Assembly: GCA_020719045.1 (NCBI GenBank) | Contig: DYQY01000006.1 | Span: 70,900 to 134,899, forward strand | Origin: Candidatus Termititenax sp. | GTDB taxonomy: Bacteria > Margulisbacteria > Riflemargulisbacteria > GWF2-35-9 > DYQY01 | Length of the DNA stretch: 64,000 nucleotides | Direction of reading: 5' to 3' | Shown here: one piece after another, positions 14,201 to 29,200 of the stretch | Position numbering within the stretch: the stretch's first letter is position 1 | How the letters are laid out: each line of letters starts with the position of its first letter | Program-made: the position numbers and the translations under genes | Notes under the pieces: model-generated | Databases searched by the model: none | What the model was told of the DNA's origin: nothing | What the model saw: the letters and a program-made list of their open reading frames with translations, nothing else

Positions 14201-17200
14201 TATATTTAGATTCGTTGTGCTAAGCTTAGATTCAGATAGCACTAAATTATTATATAAATACTCACCATTAATAATAAACCAACCGCTATAATCACCCGCA
14301 GGAAGCAAGGCCCCCACAGCTGTCATATCTTTCGTAAGAGCATCTAGTTCATCTATGCTTACTCCTGATTGCTCAAATATATTTTTAGAACTTACCACCC
14401 CAAAAGGTATGATTCCGGCAAAATGAATATTCTGTATTGCATCTTTTGTGTCTCTTACTTCATCTCTAATTCTATAAAAAGGAGATGAAACTTCCTCTGA
14501 AGATAAATAATCTTCACTAAATGCTATTACTATCTCTTCAGCTAAAAACTCTGGAATATCATACGTAACGCCTGCTTCTGTAGCTTCAGCTGTAATAACA
14601 TCAACAAACAACTGCTTATTTATAACTCCATTATTCTTAATAGCATTTTTTAAAGAAACTAGGCTCCCTTCTGTATTAATATCATCGTCATAATAGCTTT
14701 TCCTAAAAATATTCCCACCACTAATAAATGGATTCTCTCTAACATACTTCATTTCATCTTTTAGTTTTACCAATAACTCTGCATAAGTATAGTCTCCTTT
14801 ACCATTTTCTGTTGATAAAAGACCTCCTGCTTGAAACTCAGCAATCATATTTGCTGATGTAAGCCGTCCATACTTAAAATAATCTACTATTGGATCTATT
14901 CTTTGTTCCCAGTTATTAATAATTAAATCACTGAAAGATTGGTTTGATTGAAAGTAAACATCTTGATATTTATCTCCGTTTTCACCAGCAACTACCTTTC
15001 TAATAATCTCATTAGGTAAATTAAAGTCTCCTCCTGTTCCTCCATCAACGTCATTTTCTTCAATAAACTTAAAAATATTCTTCATCTGCGCTACATTTGT
15101 AGTGGAGATTCCACCCTGATAAAGCTCCAAGTATTTATCTGGAGCAGAAGGTGTCGCTGGACTGGTCTTATCTACGTTAAACCATTGTGAAAGTAAAGCA
15201 AAATCTGTTCTAGGATTCTTACCAAAATCTTGGTTTCCAGGAACATTATATGCTCCAGTATCTTCTAGCTCAAACTGTCTTATTTTATTCCCAAAACTAT
15301 CATAAGCATTAACCAACGCACAGTATCTACCCTCGGAAATATCAGTAGAAACATATTCTGTACCATTCAGTGTTATCATTAATTTATTTTCCAATCCTCC
15401 ACTCTGCTTAGCCATATAGATATCTAACGAATAATAAGACACAGCCCCACCCGCCTGGTCTGCAACCGCTGTCCAACTAAAAGTAACGCCTGTTGAGTTT
15501 ACTGTATTAGTTGCAGGACTTGTAAAAACTGGTTTATTTGGTGGGTATCTGTCAATTTTAGTTTGGAATATTTTCTTCCATGTAGCGCTCTTATTTCCTG
15601 TTTTATCAATTGCTTTGATACACAGATATTTAACATCACCAGATATAAAAGTTGTATTGTTTTCGGCTAATCCTTCCTTTTTAAATCTCGTATTAAATGG
15701 GTTCAAATTTAAACCAATATTACCAAAAGGATAACCTCCTAATAAAACAACTTGATTCTCGTTAGCTAATAGCGTACCAGTTTCATAATAATAAGCGGCT
15801 ACGGAGGGAGTATTTACTTCCCCATCAAGATTATAATATCCGTAATAATACTCATAGCCATCTACCCCACTATCGTCTGATGGCCTATCCCACGAAAATC
15901 GGAAATTAAATCCTTTAACAATACCATTTATGCTTACGTTATTATAATCATATCTTGAACCTGGAGCCTCTCCAACAAAAGCATATACCATTATATTATC
16001 CAAAGTAGGTGCATTACTATCATAAATGCAAACATTGCTAGTATCACTCCAAGCCCCAAAATTCCCCGCTCTGTCTATAGCCCTAATCTTCACTGAAAAC
16101 TCATCAAGTTGTTTAGGTGGAAAACTCACATCCTTAGTAGAATATAAATCCCGAACTCGATTAATTGCACCAAAAGGTATTTCCACGTATGGATTATGCA
16201 CGGAACCATTTACATATCTTTGCACTTGATACTTCTCTATTCCACTTCCAGCAAAGAAACTATTGTCATCATTAGTATCCCTCTTTGGTAAATAAACCAT
16301 TTTTAAATTATTCTTAGAAACATAAACCTCTCCATCTGCTATTATTGGAGAATCCATCGTTGGAGGATTCTGCGTATCAACAAAAACATAATCTGACCCA
16401 TAACTCCATCCAGATATAGAATCTCCAGAACTTCCATACTGAACACGATACTTCACAAAATACTGAGCATTTGGCGATAAGTTATAAATAGTAATATCAG
16501 TGTTATCTGTTGGGAAATTTAAGGTTACTATGTCTCCACCCTCACTTAAGCTACCGAAGGCAGGTTGAACATAATGTGCTTTATACACGCTTACTTCATA
16601 CTTTGGATACGCTGGATTTATATCTCTGTAGTAGCTTTCTGCTCCTTTATTGTCCTTACTCGTTATTGTAAAGCTAAAGCTATTTTTACTTGTATACAAA
16701 GGTGTTTCAATAACTGGTGAAACTGGTCTAGTTGGAGAAGTTCCAGATGAACCAAAATCAACACTATAACGATAAACTTCTTCCCAATCTGTAGCCTGAT
16801 TCTTCGCGAAATCTTCACTCTTTAAAAGAAGGCTATACGTACCATTTACGCTCGCAGAAAGATTTAAGGTACGGTCTGTCGTGGTCCCGGTAGTTTGTGA
16901 AGAATTATCTTTCAGCCACCGGTATTGGTAACTGTAAATACCAAACCCTTCGTCTTCACCTGGCATCCAAATAAAATGAAAGAAATCCTCTTGTCCACCT
17001 TTAAAGGCTCTTGGTTTTGGCAAACCTTGGATAGCATCATTAGCATAAATTGAATATAGTGACTCATCTTTAGTTGTAGCTATTGGTGGGTTAATTGGAG
17101 CTTTAATATCAATAGGTAGCTGTCTGACTGTAGCAGTCACAGACTCGTTCCCAGCATAATCTATAGCCCAAATCTTACTAATAAAATCTATCTCTATTGG

Positions 17201-20200
17201 GACATTATATATAAGCTGGGTATCTGTTATCATATCATAAGAAGTTCTCAATGCACCTAATGGTTCACCAATAAACTCGGTATCCTCTGTCGCATAATTA
17301 TACATAGCTAGCCTATATCCTTTTATACCTGAGCCATTCGTTCCTTCTGGGTTATCTAAGGGCTCCTGCCATACTATCTTCACAGAGGAATCAGTTCGCT
17401 GAACAGCTTTTGGATTAATAGCTGCTTGTGGTGAACTCCTGTCAATAAGCACAGGAGTACCTCCTTTGATAGTAACATTTCCTGCATTGTCATAGATATG
17501 TACTACAGGCTCAAATTCACATTCATTCACGCCATCTGAGTTGAAAGCTACTGTATAAGCATGATTGACAGTTGCAGTCAACCAAGTATTTATCGTTGTC
17601 TTTAATGATTTATCAATTTTATAAACATAAAAATTATAATGACTTATTTCTGACCCACCATAATCTATCGCTTCTCCAAATGAGAAAGTAATCTGACCAC
17701 TATCTCCTCTAGTATATGGATAATTATTATTACCATAAATATATGATGGACTCTCTGGCTTCAGTCCATCGTACTTTAATTGTGCTATGTTTTTCCAATC
17801 CCATTCATTCGCAACATTATCTCTTAATTTTATCCATAAATTATAAACATCTGCAGAAACTGAACTTATTAAATCAGGCTTAATACTATATTTAAATCCT
17901 GAAGTTTCTCCGTTTAATGCTTGCGCTGGAGTGTCTTCCCTAGTTAAACAATACCTTTTTGCCCTCCAATCCACTAAGGAACCAGTAGGAGGCTCCCCTT
18001 CTAAGTCTTTACTAACTGAAACACCTGCTATTATCTCAATACGAGTATTATTAAACCATTTTGATTTATCAATAACTTGCGAACTATATCTATCTCGAAT
18101 CTCTACTGTAAAATCTGAGGTAGTAATATTAGGAGTTGAAACATCTATAGTATAAATATAATACTTAAGGTCAGCAGTATTCCCAGCATTGTCTATTACT
18201 CTTAACAGCCAATAAAACTCTTGATATTCATTCCTAATACTAAACTGATTAAAATTTGGTTCTGCCTCAGTTAACAGATTACTAGTTATCTCATATTTAT
18301 TAGTAGAATCTCTAACTAAACGTTCAGTGAAAGTTGAGTAATCAACTTCAATATTAGTGGTTAGCATCCCATAACAAGCACTAACGCCAGAACCAGCATC
18401 TGATATCTTAATAAAGAATTTAAAATCTGTTTCAACTAATTCTGGAATCCAACTTAATAAACTTAAACTTCTTTTTATTAAAGTTACGTCTTTATTAGCA
18501 GTGCTAAACACAGGACTAATAGAGTCAACTTGCAAACGATAAATTAATCTCAATCCATCATATAGATTTCCTGCATTATCAATTGGTCTAACATATATAT
18601 AATATGTACCATTAGATATATTAATATTTATAGTAACCTTGCATTCTGTTGCACCTGCTTGTTGAAAATTAAAACTTGCGTTTACTATCTCTATTGTTTG
18701 TAATGTCTCATTTTGCGTAATAACATAGTAATAGCCTAAAACTCCAGATAATGACTGATTACGCGCTGAGTTCTGATCTCTAATAGCATCAAAAGTTATT
18801 ACCTTTGGCCCTTGCTCTTTAGTTAATAAATACCCTGGTTTATTATCTTCATTTTCATAATCATACATTGAATATGGAGCAATATTATCCCAACTAACTA
18901 TCATCATTAAGTTCTTCGATGTATTCCCTGCATTATCTTCTAAATAACTGTATATATAATTAATCGTCTCACGTAGTTCTGATACTTCTATACTCCACGT
19001 TACGGGATTGCTAGTAATTGTTTTAACAAAAGTCCCAAGAAGAGCATAAGCTGATTCTATGGTGTACCCAACATCTTTTAGTCCAGAAAACCCTCGGTCA
19101 CTAAACTGAACCGTAACTATCTCCATCCACTCTTTATTGCCTTCAGTTGTAAATCTAAAGCCTGAATAATCTACTGGATTTAGTTGATTAAAAGATGGCG
19201 CTAATGAGTCTTTTAAAAATGTAAAAAGATAGCTCTCTGTAACTTGATAGCGCTGACTATTATTAAAAGAAACGAAGATATCATTTGTCCCTTCTGAAAG
19301 ATGTTCCCACTGAATAGAGAAAGTTGGGCTATACTCATTACGACTAACTCCACTAGCGAATATAGTCCAAGTAATAGGTTGCCCATTAGCAGAAACACCA
19401 TATTGTAAAACATTTAGAGTAGAAATCCCTGAAATATCTTTAAATGTAGTTAGAACATTATAAATTAAATCATTCGTCGAACTATTATGCCAATTTTTAT
19501 AACGGTATGTAGCATAAGCTGTATAATTATATGTTAATGCTGATTCCCATCTATATACTGAAAACAACTTATCGGTTGTTATTGTATTCCCAGCTCTATC
19601 GCTAATCACTAAGAAAACATTATTTGTTCCATTATAAAAATCATTTGCCTGCATAGCCCAAGGTGGAACTTCAGGATAACGTATCTTCCCGCTTTTTACA
19701 TAATCTGGGCCAACACTGATATCTGTTGTAATCCAATAATAAACGTCTCCTATTCCTGAATCACCTATATCAGTAAAACTAATGGTTACTTGTTTATACA
19801 TCTCTGGCAAATGCCAATACTGACCCTCTTTAACTCCTTTATGAACTTTGTTTTCAACTGAAGAACTATCATAAGTTGGAACCCCAGTGTCAACTTTTAC
19901 TTCAAAAGCAAACCGGCCTATAGCGTTCCCTGCATTGTCGGTAACAAAAATATATATATTATTCGTTCCTGCTGATAAATTATTAAATGAGAGTGGCCAT
20001 TCAGAAACATAACTAACAGAGTTAACCGAGGTTGCAATAACTACAGGAACACCTGTAGCTGTGATCCTATAAGAGATACTTGCAATTCCTGATAGGCCAG
20101 CCTGATCAAAAATATTTAAACTAACTGTCGCTAACCATTGGTTATTAAATGTTGAATACCAGCCTGTATGTTTACTATTAACTAGGTAACCTAACTCAAA

Positions 20201-23200
20201 ATTTGGCGTTAATGTATCCTTTTTCACTGTAGCAATTATTGCACTATTGGTGTTCCCTGCATTATCTGTAATGGCTACATGTATCTCTGAAATACCGTTT
20301 GTAATAATATCCCAAGTAATAGTCCAATCATTAGCAAGGGAGATTGTTGAGGTTGGGATATTATAAAAACCTGTATAGAAAGCTGAATTTCCACTAACCC
20401 TTAAGGCAAACTTAACAGAATTAATCCCTGATAAGTTATCATTAAATGTTGCTATACTTTCTACATTATGACCTAACCAATCGGGGGTATTCCTATACCA
20501 AATATCACTCAAAGCGCTTGTGGTATTAATGCTTGGAATAAACGAATCTTTTTTAATTGAAAATGCTTTATTACTTGATACATTACCAGCTCTGTCTGAA
20601 ACTATTATCCAGACGTCATTTGTGCCTTCTCTTAAATCTTCCCAGTTTATACTAAAAGTAGGACTAAACTCAATAAGCACCACATCATTAGAAGAAATAT
20701 TTACAGTAGGGCCTATGCTACTAGTTACTATCTTATAAGAAACAGTAACTATCCCAGAATATCCGACTTCTTTAATGTTAATAGTAACATTTGTTAACCA
20801 TCCTGGAGCGACTCTATACCAATTAGTATCGAAAGTCCTTTCACTTGGTATGCTAAAACTAGGAGCCGTGTCATCATACTTGATGGTAAAAAGAAGATTG
20901 CTAGTCACTTGCCACCCAGCATTATCAGTAACTCTTACATAAATATCATTGCTTCCACTATGAATATTTGTCCACGCTATATCCCAAGTAGTAAAACTCT
21001 CTATCATTACACTGTGAGTTATGCTATGCCACTGAGTATTTGGATTAAAATTATTGTTATAAACTCCGTACTGGATTCCTGAAATATTAGAACTACCAGT
21101 ATCCGTAAATACACAAGCTGTAATACTAGATATAAAACTTGGTTGATTGCCTAACCTATACCAAATATCAGTGTCATAGCTATTTAGTCTATCATAATTA
21201 ATTGCAATGGTTGGAGAGATTGTATCCTTGAGTAGCGTGACTAAATGATTATTGGTAATATTCCCTGCGCCATCAGCTATCATAATGGTTATGTCGTTTG
21301 TACCATTATGTAGCGCTGTCCAATCAATAGTTAATCCACTAATAAACAAATGATCAACCACGAAATTCGTAGTAAAAATACTTGCATCAGAATATCTATA
21401 AACGCTATATGTCACTGACTTCATGCGAGAACCTTCTAAATCTGACATATCTACAGATGTTTTACTTAACCATGATGGGGTAATCATATGCCACTTATCA
21501 TAACCTTTTCCTGTTGTTGGGTTATTCAAAGAAAATGATGGCGCTACGTTATCATAAAAAACCCTAAAAACTTTATCTGAAGTAACCACCCATCCAGCAT
21601 TATCACTAACAACTACATAGATATCGTTAGTTCCATTAAAAAAAGCTGCTGAGTTTAAGTTCAGAAATTCACTAGAACCATAATCAATCAAGTTGCTATT
21701 AACATTCTCATAGGGAAGACCCCATTGACCACCAGAAAAACGATAATTAAAGGTAATAAAAGTATTTGTGTTACCAGAAATCCAATACATATAATCATCG
21801 ATTAATGACCCACTTGCATCATCAGAAACTTTTACTTGTAACTCTCTAATATTTATAGAGTTATTTTCAAACCATTGAAGATTATTCCAAGAATTCACTA
21901 AACCTTGTTTAGGACCAAGATTAGTCCCTAATGAAATATTTGGGCTAATACTATCTTTCTTAATATAAAATAATAAATCTGAAGTATTATTATTTGCCCT
22001 ATCGTAGACATCTATATATACATTAGTTGTTCCCTCTTTAAACCAATTCCAATTAAAATAAGCTGAAGAATTGATTGTTTGAACGCTTTCATCTGTTGGC
22101 AAAAGAACATTCACTGACCTAAAATATTCTTGCTTGTCACCCGTGCTAAGTAAAAACTGAATAGTAGCTAAAAGAGCTGGGCCAATATCATTTATTGTAA
22201 TAGACACATTGCTTAAAAATGAAGCATCTTTAGAAGACTTAAACCAAATATTTTGATAGCTAAAAGTTACATCAGTGAAAACAGGGTTCTTAGTATCTAT
22301 AAGTAAAGTAAAAGCCGCAACTTCAAGCGTATTACCTGCATTATCGCTTATATTTATCCAAATATTATTTGTGCCTTGCTCTAATTCATCAAAGGAAATC
22401 CTTAGCTCTATATTCTTCGTTGTTAAGTTTATACCTAGAGAGATCTCTTTTACTACAGGCTGACTACCATTTCTTGTTACTAAACTCCAAGAATAACCAT
22501 CCAACAGTGAGCCACCATTATCAGATATGAGAATACCAATAGTAATTACGCCACCTTCAAAACTGTTATACCAAGAATTCTGGCCATAATTACCTCCAGC
22601 TGTCATTTTATAAAAAGGAATAATAGTATCTTTTCTAATTGTACCGATCAGCGTATCTAACACATTGCCAACACCATCAGCTACGTTTAGATAAATATCA
22701 TTCTCCCCATTATCTAATATCGACCAAGAAACAGCCCATAACTTGTCATAACTAACAACTGACATGTTCCAAGATATTTTATGAGCTTCTCCATTAACAC
22801 TGATTCTGTAACTTATGGAACTTAACAGAGAATTCTGTTTGTCTAAATCTACAGGATCTTCGATTATCATGTTAAAAGTAATAATATTCTCAGGTGTTTT
22901 ATACCATGAATTAAATGTTGGAATAATCCTCCAACCGTAAGAAGGAGATATGGTATCTTTTCTTACTATAAAGTATGACCCATCATCAAAATTATGACTA
23001 CTGATACTATTATTAGCATGGTCTCTCACCATAAAGCTAATAGTAGTTATTCCTTCCCCTAGTGAATTAAAAAATCCTTTTTCAAAATTATGAGTAGCTA
23101 CAACATTTAAAGAACTACCAGAAACCGTTTTAATAAGAACTGACCATGACTTATCTTCATAATTAATTACGTATATGCCAGAATGAGAATCAGCTACATT

Positions 23201-26200
23201 TATAGTAACTACCTTATAAGTGTTTCCTTCTAAAATGTTTATTATAGCCTCTGACAACCAACCATCTAAAAACATCTTAAACCGAGAATCTCTAGTAATT
23301 GAAACAAAATTTGGGGTAACAGTATCTTTCCAAACCTCGCAAAGAACGTCTTGGGTTTGCTGACCTGCCCAATCTGATGCAGAAATAATTATCTCATTAA
23401 CACCTTGGGTTAAAGCATTCCAATTAATTTGCCAACCATCTTCAGGATATACCCTTGTAATTGGACTATTCGGTCTTTGGTCTGTTTGCCTAACTGTGGC
23501 AATATACTGACCACTATTTGCACTTGTAAAATAATTAATCTCTTTTAACCCAGAACCCAAGACAGTCTCATATGCAAAGGCATTAAGCTTATAGTTAGAT
23601 TCATTTGACCAAACATTTACCCAAGATCTAAATGGAGACTCATTCTTAATAATATTATTTGATACATTCGGAGCACCATCATCTCTTTTAACATAAAACA
23701 CAAAACCATAATATTTATTATCTGCAAAATCATTCATGGAAATCCACACTTCGTTTACTCCTACAGATAACTGATTATTCCAACTAATACTCCAATTTTC
23801 TGTTACAAACAATAAACCAGTAGTGGCATTACTAAAGATAGTGTTACGAGATATGATTTCACCATTAACGCTTGTTATAACCTCTATTTCTTTTATACCT
23901 GAAAGTCCTAATTCGTTAAAATCTATATCTATTGAGGTTATCCAACTAGGTTCGTTTATATACCAAACATTAAAAGTTGCCTCAGGAATATTCTTAGATA
24001 CAACTGGAGATTTTGAGTCCTTACTAATCCTAAACCATAACTCTGACCTTGTTACTAATCCAGCATTATCAATTGCCCATAAATAAAGGTCTATCACATC
24101 ATCGGTTAAATCTCCCCAATTAATTGTTATTGCCTGAAGATTACTCGTTCCAATATTATAAGCATATGTATAAGTAACTATTTGATTACTAAATGAAACA
24201 ATATATCCAACCTGATTTAAATTAGAATATCCTTCATCCAAAAATCTTACATTAATTGAGGTTAACTGAAGACCATTTTGCGTTGCACTGTTGTACCAAG
24301 TATTAGGAGCAATATTCCTACTAGCAATAATTATAGACGGAGTGAGCACGTCTTTCCTAAACTCAATTCCTGTAATACCGCTCGTTATATATGAATGATT
24401 GCCAGCAACGTCATTAAAGGAAATAATAAGCTCATTTACACCATTTGTTATAGCTGCCCAATCAATATTGAACCAATTTCTAATTCCCTGATTATTGATA
24501 ACATCTGCTCTATCAACTGTAGTGGATATTCCTGTACTTCTATTAAAATAAATAAATTGTCCATAATTAACTCCTGAGGAGTTCAGCCCATCACTGAACA
24601 TTAGCTTAACTCTATGAGAAAGTTCATTATTTGCATTAAACCATGTACTCTTTTCATATCCTATTTGATTAACAGTCACGCTCGGGGAAGTCCAGTCCTG
24701 CCTTATATCAATTAACTTATTTGTTGTAAGAATATTACCTGCTGTATCCTTTAATAATGAATATACTCTATTAGTTCCCTCTCGTATATCTCGAGAGCTA
24801 ATACCCCAAGGAACAGCAAATCTAAGTCGAGAAAAAACATCTTGGGAAATAATCCTAGTAGCTAAACCAACAACTGTGGAATCAATATCATTAGTAGAAA
24901 TTAAATAACTTACTGAAACAAGCCCTGAAGTTTCATCCTTAAAAGAAATATTAATCGCATCAAAAGTAGTATAGTTTGTACTTAACCATTTTGCATTATG
25001 CCACTGATATCTATTATGTCCTGAACCTAATGTACTATCCTCTAAATTGCTTGAAACTGAAGGAAGCACAGTATCTCTTTTAATATATAAATTATTAACA
25101 ACTGATTCTGTACTATTATCTGCATTGTCAACGATTCTTAAATATACATTATTTGTTCCTTCTCCTAAAACGCCCCAAGAAACTATAATCCTATTGTTAT
25201 ACGTTGTCGACTTAATACCTGAAGTAATCTCTTGCCATAGACTTGAATGAACTGGCACATCCATTGAAACTTTATACCAAATATTCTTAATACCTGAATG
25301 ACCATTATCTGTAATTATAATGCTTACTGTTGATATCCATTCTGGCTCAACATTATGCCAAGTTGGGTGCAGTTGTTCATTATTGCTAAATCCTGGAGCA
25401 ATATCATCCTTTAAAATGTGAATCGCTTTTCTGCTAATAAAATTATTTGCCCAGTCATTTACTGAAATAATAATATTATTTGTTCCTACTGATAAATAAT
25501 CCCAAGTTATATAAAAAGACCCTTGATATGTTTGACTATCATGGCTTATCTTTATTGGAATCCATGCTTGTTGTCCACTTGTAACAACTGAATACATTAT
25601 GTCTTTTAAATTAGAACTGCCTATATCATTAACACTAACAACAACTGCGCTTAACCAATCTGGAGAAGATTTGTACCAATACTCATTCCACGCTGAATCT
25701 ACTGGTGTGATTATTTCAAAATCTGGACATCCATTATCCTTTTTTATTGTCATTACAACAGATGAACCAGTAAGAGCATTGCCAGCATAATCATTTCCTG
25801 AAATTAATATCTCATTAATTCCGTTATTCAATAAATTCCAAGAAATATTAACAGGGGTAGTGTATGTAGAATGATTTAATTGGCTATTAAGTGTTTGCCA
25901 TGTTCCATTATTTACTAATCCTCCATTCCAAGAAACAGTATAGTAAACTGCTTGCAAATTTGAACTACCAATATCATTAAAAGTAATAATCAAAGGATTA
26001 GATATCAGTGTAGCCTCAAAATCACTTGTTAAACTTATCCATCTATTAAAGGCATTAAAAGAAACGCTTGAAACGTAAGTTGGAGCAACCTCATCTTTTC
26101 TAACATAAAATGCAAAGTTAAACGTAGAATTATTTGCCCAGTCGAGAAGCTCAACATATACATTATTTGTTCCATTATCCAAAGCAGACCAACTTACATC

Positions 26201-29200
26201 CCAATTATTACTATAAGAATTGTTGCCTGATACCGATGGCATAATATCAGTTGTTACTTTTGCTTGACCCGAGTCATGACTAACTATATACCTTGCTACC
26301 TGAAGCTTTGAGTACCCTGTATCACTAAAGTCTATATCTATTGCACTTAACCAACTCGCGCTTGGAACACTTGGTGAACGCAACCACCAATTGAAAGTTG
26401 ATGTCCATCCGATTATATTATTAGTAATGTTTGGACTAATTGTATCCTTTAAAACTTGGAAAACAGAACCAGACAATACTCTATTGCCAGCTCTATCATT
26501 AAAAGAAACAAATATCTCATTGACACCATTTGTTAATAAACTCCAATCAACCACCCAATTAACTGTAAATGCTGATTGATTATAAACTGCTTCATTTTTA
26601 GTTATGCCAACAATAGACCTATATCCATTATTAAAAGAAACGACATACTGTATGGTTGATAAGTTAGAGTATCCCACATCATAAAAATCAATATTAACTT
26701 CTGATATATAAGCAGGAACTACTCGATGCCACCTATTAATTTCACTAATATTATTAACTAACCAATTACCAGAAACATCATAATGTGGAGAAACAACGTC
26801 TTTCTTAATCTGGAACTCATATACAGAAGACGTATTAAATTGTTGCCTTGAGAGATCTCCTGCATTATCAGCCACAACTATTGCAATATTGTTGGTGCCA
26901 TTATTTAGGTATTCCCAATATCCTAGACTATTATTTGTTACAAAATTATTTAATAACAAATTATTTATACTCGCAACATCTCTATTGCTAGTTACCCAAT
27001 AGGTAAATGGATTTGTTGTTACTAATATCCTATTAAATGTCAAAATCTGTAACTTAACATACTGAATATTGGCTGACCCCTTATCACTAACGTTAACCGT
27101 AAGTGTGTTTATCCAGTTTGCAGATGTATTATACCAATGGGTTGGAGAGCTATTGTTAATAATAAAAGCACTATCTATTGAGAGGTTTGGCGTAAGAGTA
27201 TCTTTCTTATAAGAAAATAGGTTGCCACTCAATACCTCATTACCAGCATAATCCTTAAAATAAACATAAATATCATTAATGTCGTTTGTTAATAGACTCC
27301 AATGAGATATGCTCCAATTAGTATCATATAAACTATCTCCTCGCCAGGATGTACCGCTTCCTGCATTAACTGTCTTAATGTTTGTTGTTATCCTGTATCT
27401 ATTAGCAGACACGACAAAATTTATAGAAACCAGTCCAGAATAATTGTAATCATAAAAATTAAAGTCTATGTTAGAAAGCAGATTATTGCTTTCTCTATAC
27501 CAATAATTATAGGATGACTGAGGGTTAGTATTTATATAACTAGCCGTAGGATTCTGTGTATCAATTTTTATAGTAAATACTGAGTTAGTTAAAGCATTAA
27601 ACCCTCTATCTTCTACTCTAATAAATATTTCATTCCACCCTATGTTTAACGATGCCCAAGCAATATTAATAGAAGTATATACATCAACACTACTTAAATT
27701 ATTTGTAATAACTGTCCATGCACTATCAAACACACTATTCCTTGATATTCTATAAGAAATAGTTGAGATATGTGCGCCACCATTATCTGTTATTTTTATT
27801 GGTATGCTTGACCACCACGAAGGAGTACCGTTATACCACCTATTCAAAGTAACATTGCTATTTAATGGCAACACCTCCGTTACCATAATAGTCGGAATTG
27901 TTGTGTCTTTCTTAATAAAATAACAATTCTTTGAGGCAGAAAAACCCGATTGGTCGGATGCATAATAATAAATAGCATTAGTACCTTCACATAAAGCATT
28001 AAAGCTTATACCAATTGGTGCAGTATAAACATAATTCCCTTCACTTGAAAAATCATTAACCGTTACCCATACAAAAGCATTATTTTCACTGACTTTCTTT
28101 ATCCCATACTTAATTAGTTTTAATCCTGAGCTCCCCTCGTCCTCTGAAAAAGTAACTATGAATGGCGTCACAGTTAATGGCCTTAATGCTAAAGGATAAT
28201 AGGCCTCAAAAACTTGCCCTACGTTAAATGTATGATTTATATTTGGTGGCTCAGTATCTTTTCTTAAAGTAAAAACACTTTGTTGTGTTCTTGTATTGTT
28301 ACCTGCTAAATCGTTAACTGAAATAAATACTTCATTAATGCCATCTGTTAAATTTAACCAGTGTAACTGAACATTGTTAACACTTGCTACCCTATTATAT
28401 GTAGCACTACCAAACCATCTAGTGCCAACATATTTATTACAACTAACCCCATATTGAACAACATAAATTCCTGAATAGCCATTATCTGTTATGGTAATAG
28501 GAAAGTTTAAAGATGCAGCGGAGTCACCATAGCCTGGGAATCGATAACCATAAACATCTGGAGAATTTACATTGCTACTAATTTTCGGTGCAATTGTATC
28601 TTTATAAATTGTAAGCACCTGCTGAGAGTAGCTATTTAATGCATAATCATTAAAAGATACTGTTATATTGTTTGTACCATTATCCAATGAAGTCCAACTA
28701 ATGGACCAACTATTAATTGTCGCTACGCCATGTGCATCTCTTGTAATGTCTGCCCAAGCACCTGAGTTTACTTGATAAGAAATGCTAGCTAATCCGGAAC
28801 CTCCTCTGTCAAACAAAACAACATCAAACGTTGCCATTCCATTTGGAGTAGCAGATGAGTACCATAATCCAAACTTTACGTTCTTTGGTGATAATGCTTC
28901 ATTATTAATTAAGCTTGGGACCACGACATCCTTCCGCACACTAAACACATAAGAGCTAGTTGAATTTAAAGCAAAATCATTTACAGATACAAATATTTCA
29001 TTAACACCATTTGTTAATACATCCCAGCTAATTGGCCACTGCTGAGTATACGAATTATACCTTCTTATAAAATCCTGAGAAATCCCTTCGCTGTTAGTTA
29101 TCGTATACCACTTAATTGCGTTATTTATTGAAACACCGTATTCAATCTTATAGATATTTGAGGAACCTGAATCATTAAAAGCAACCATTACTTGAGACAA

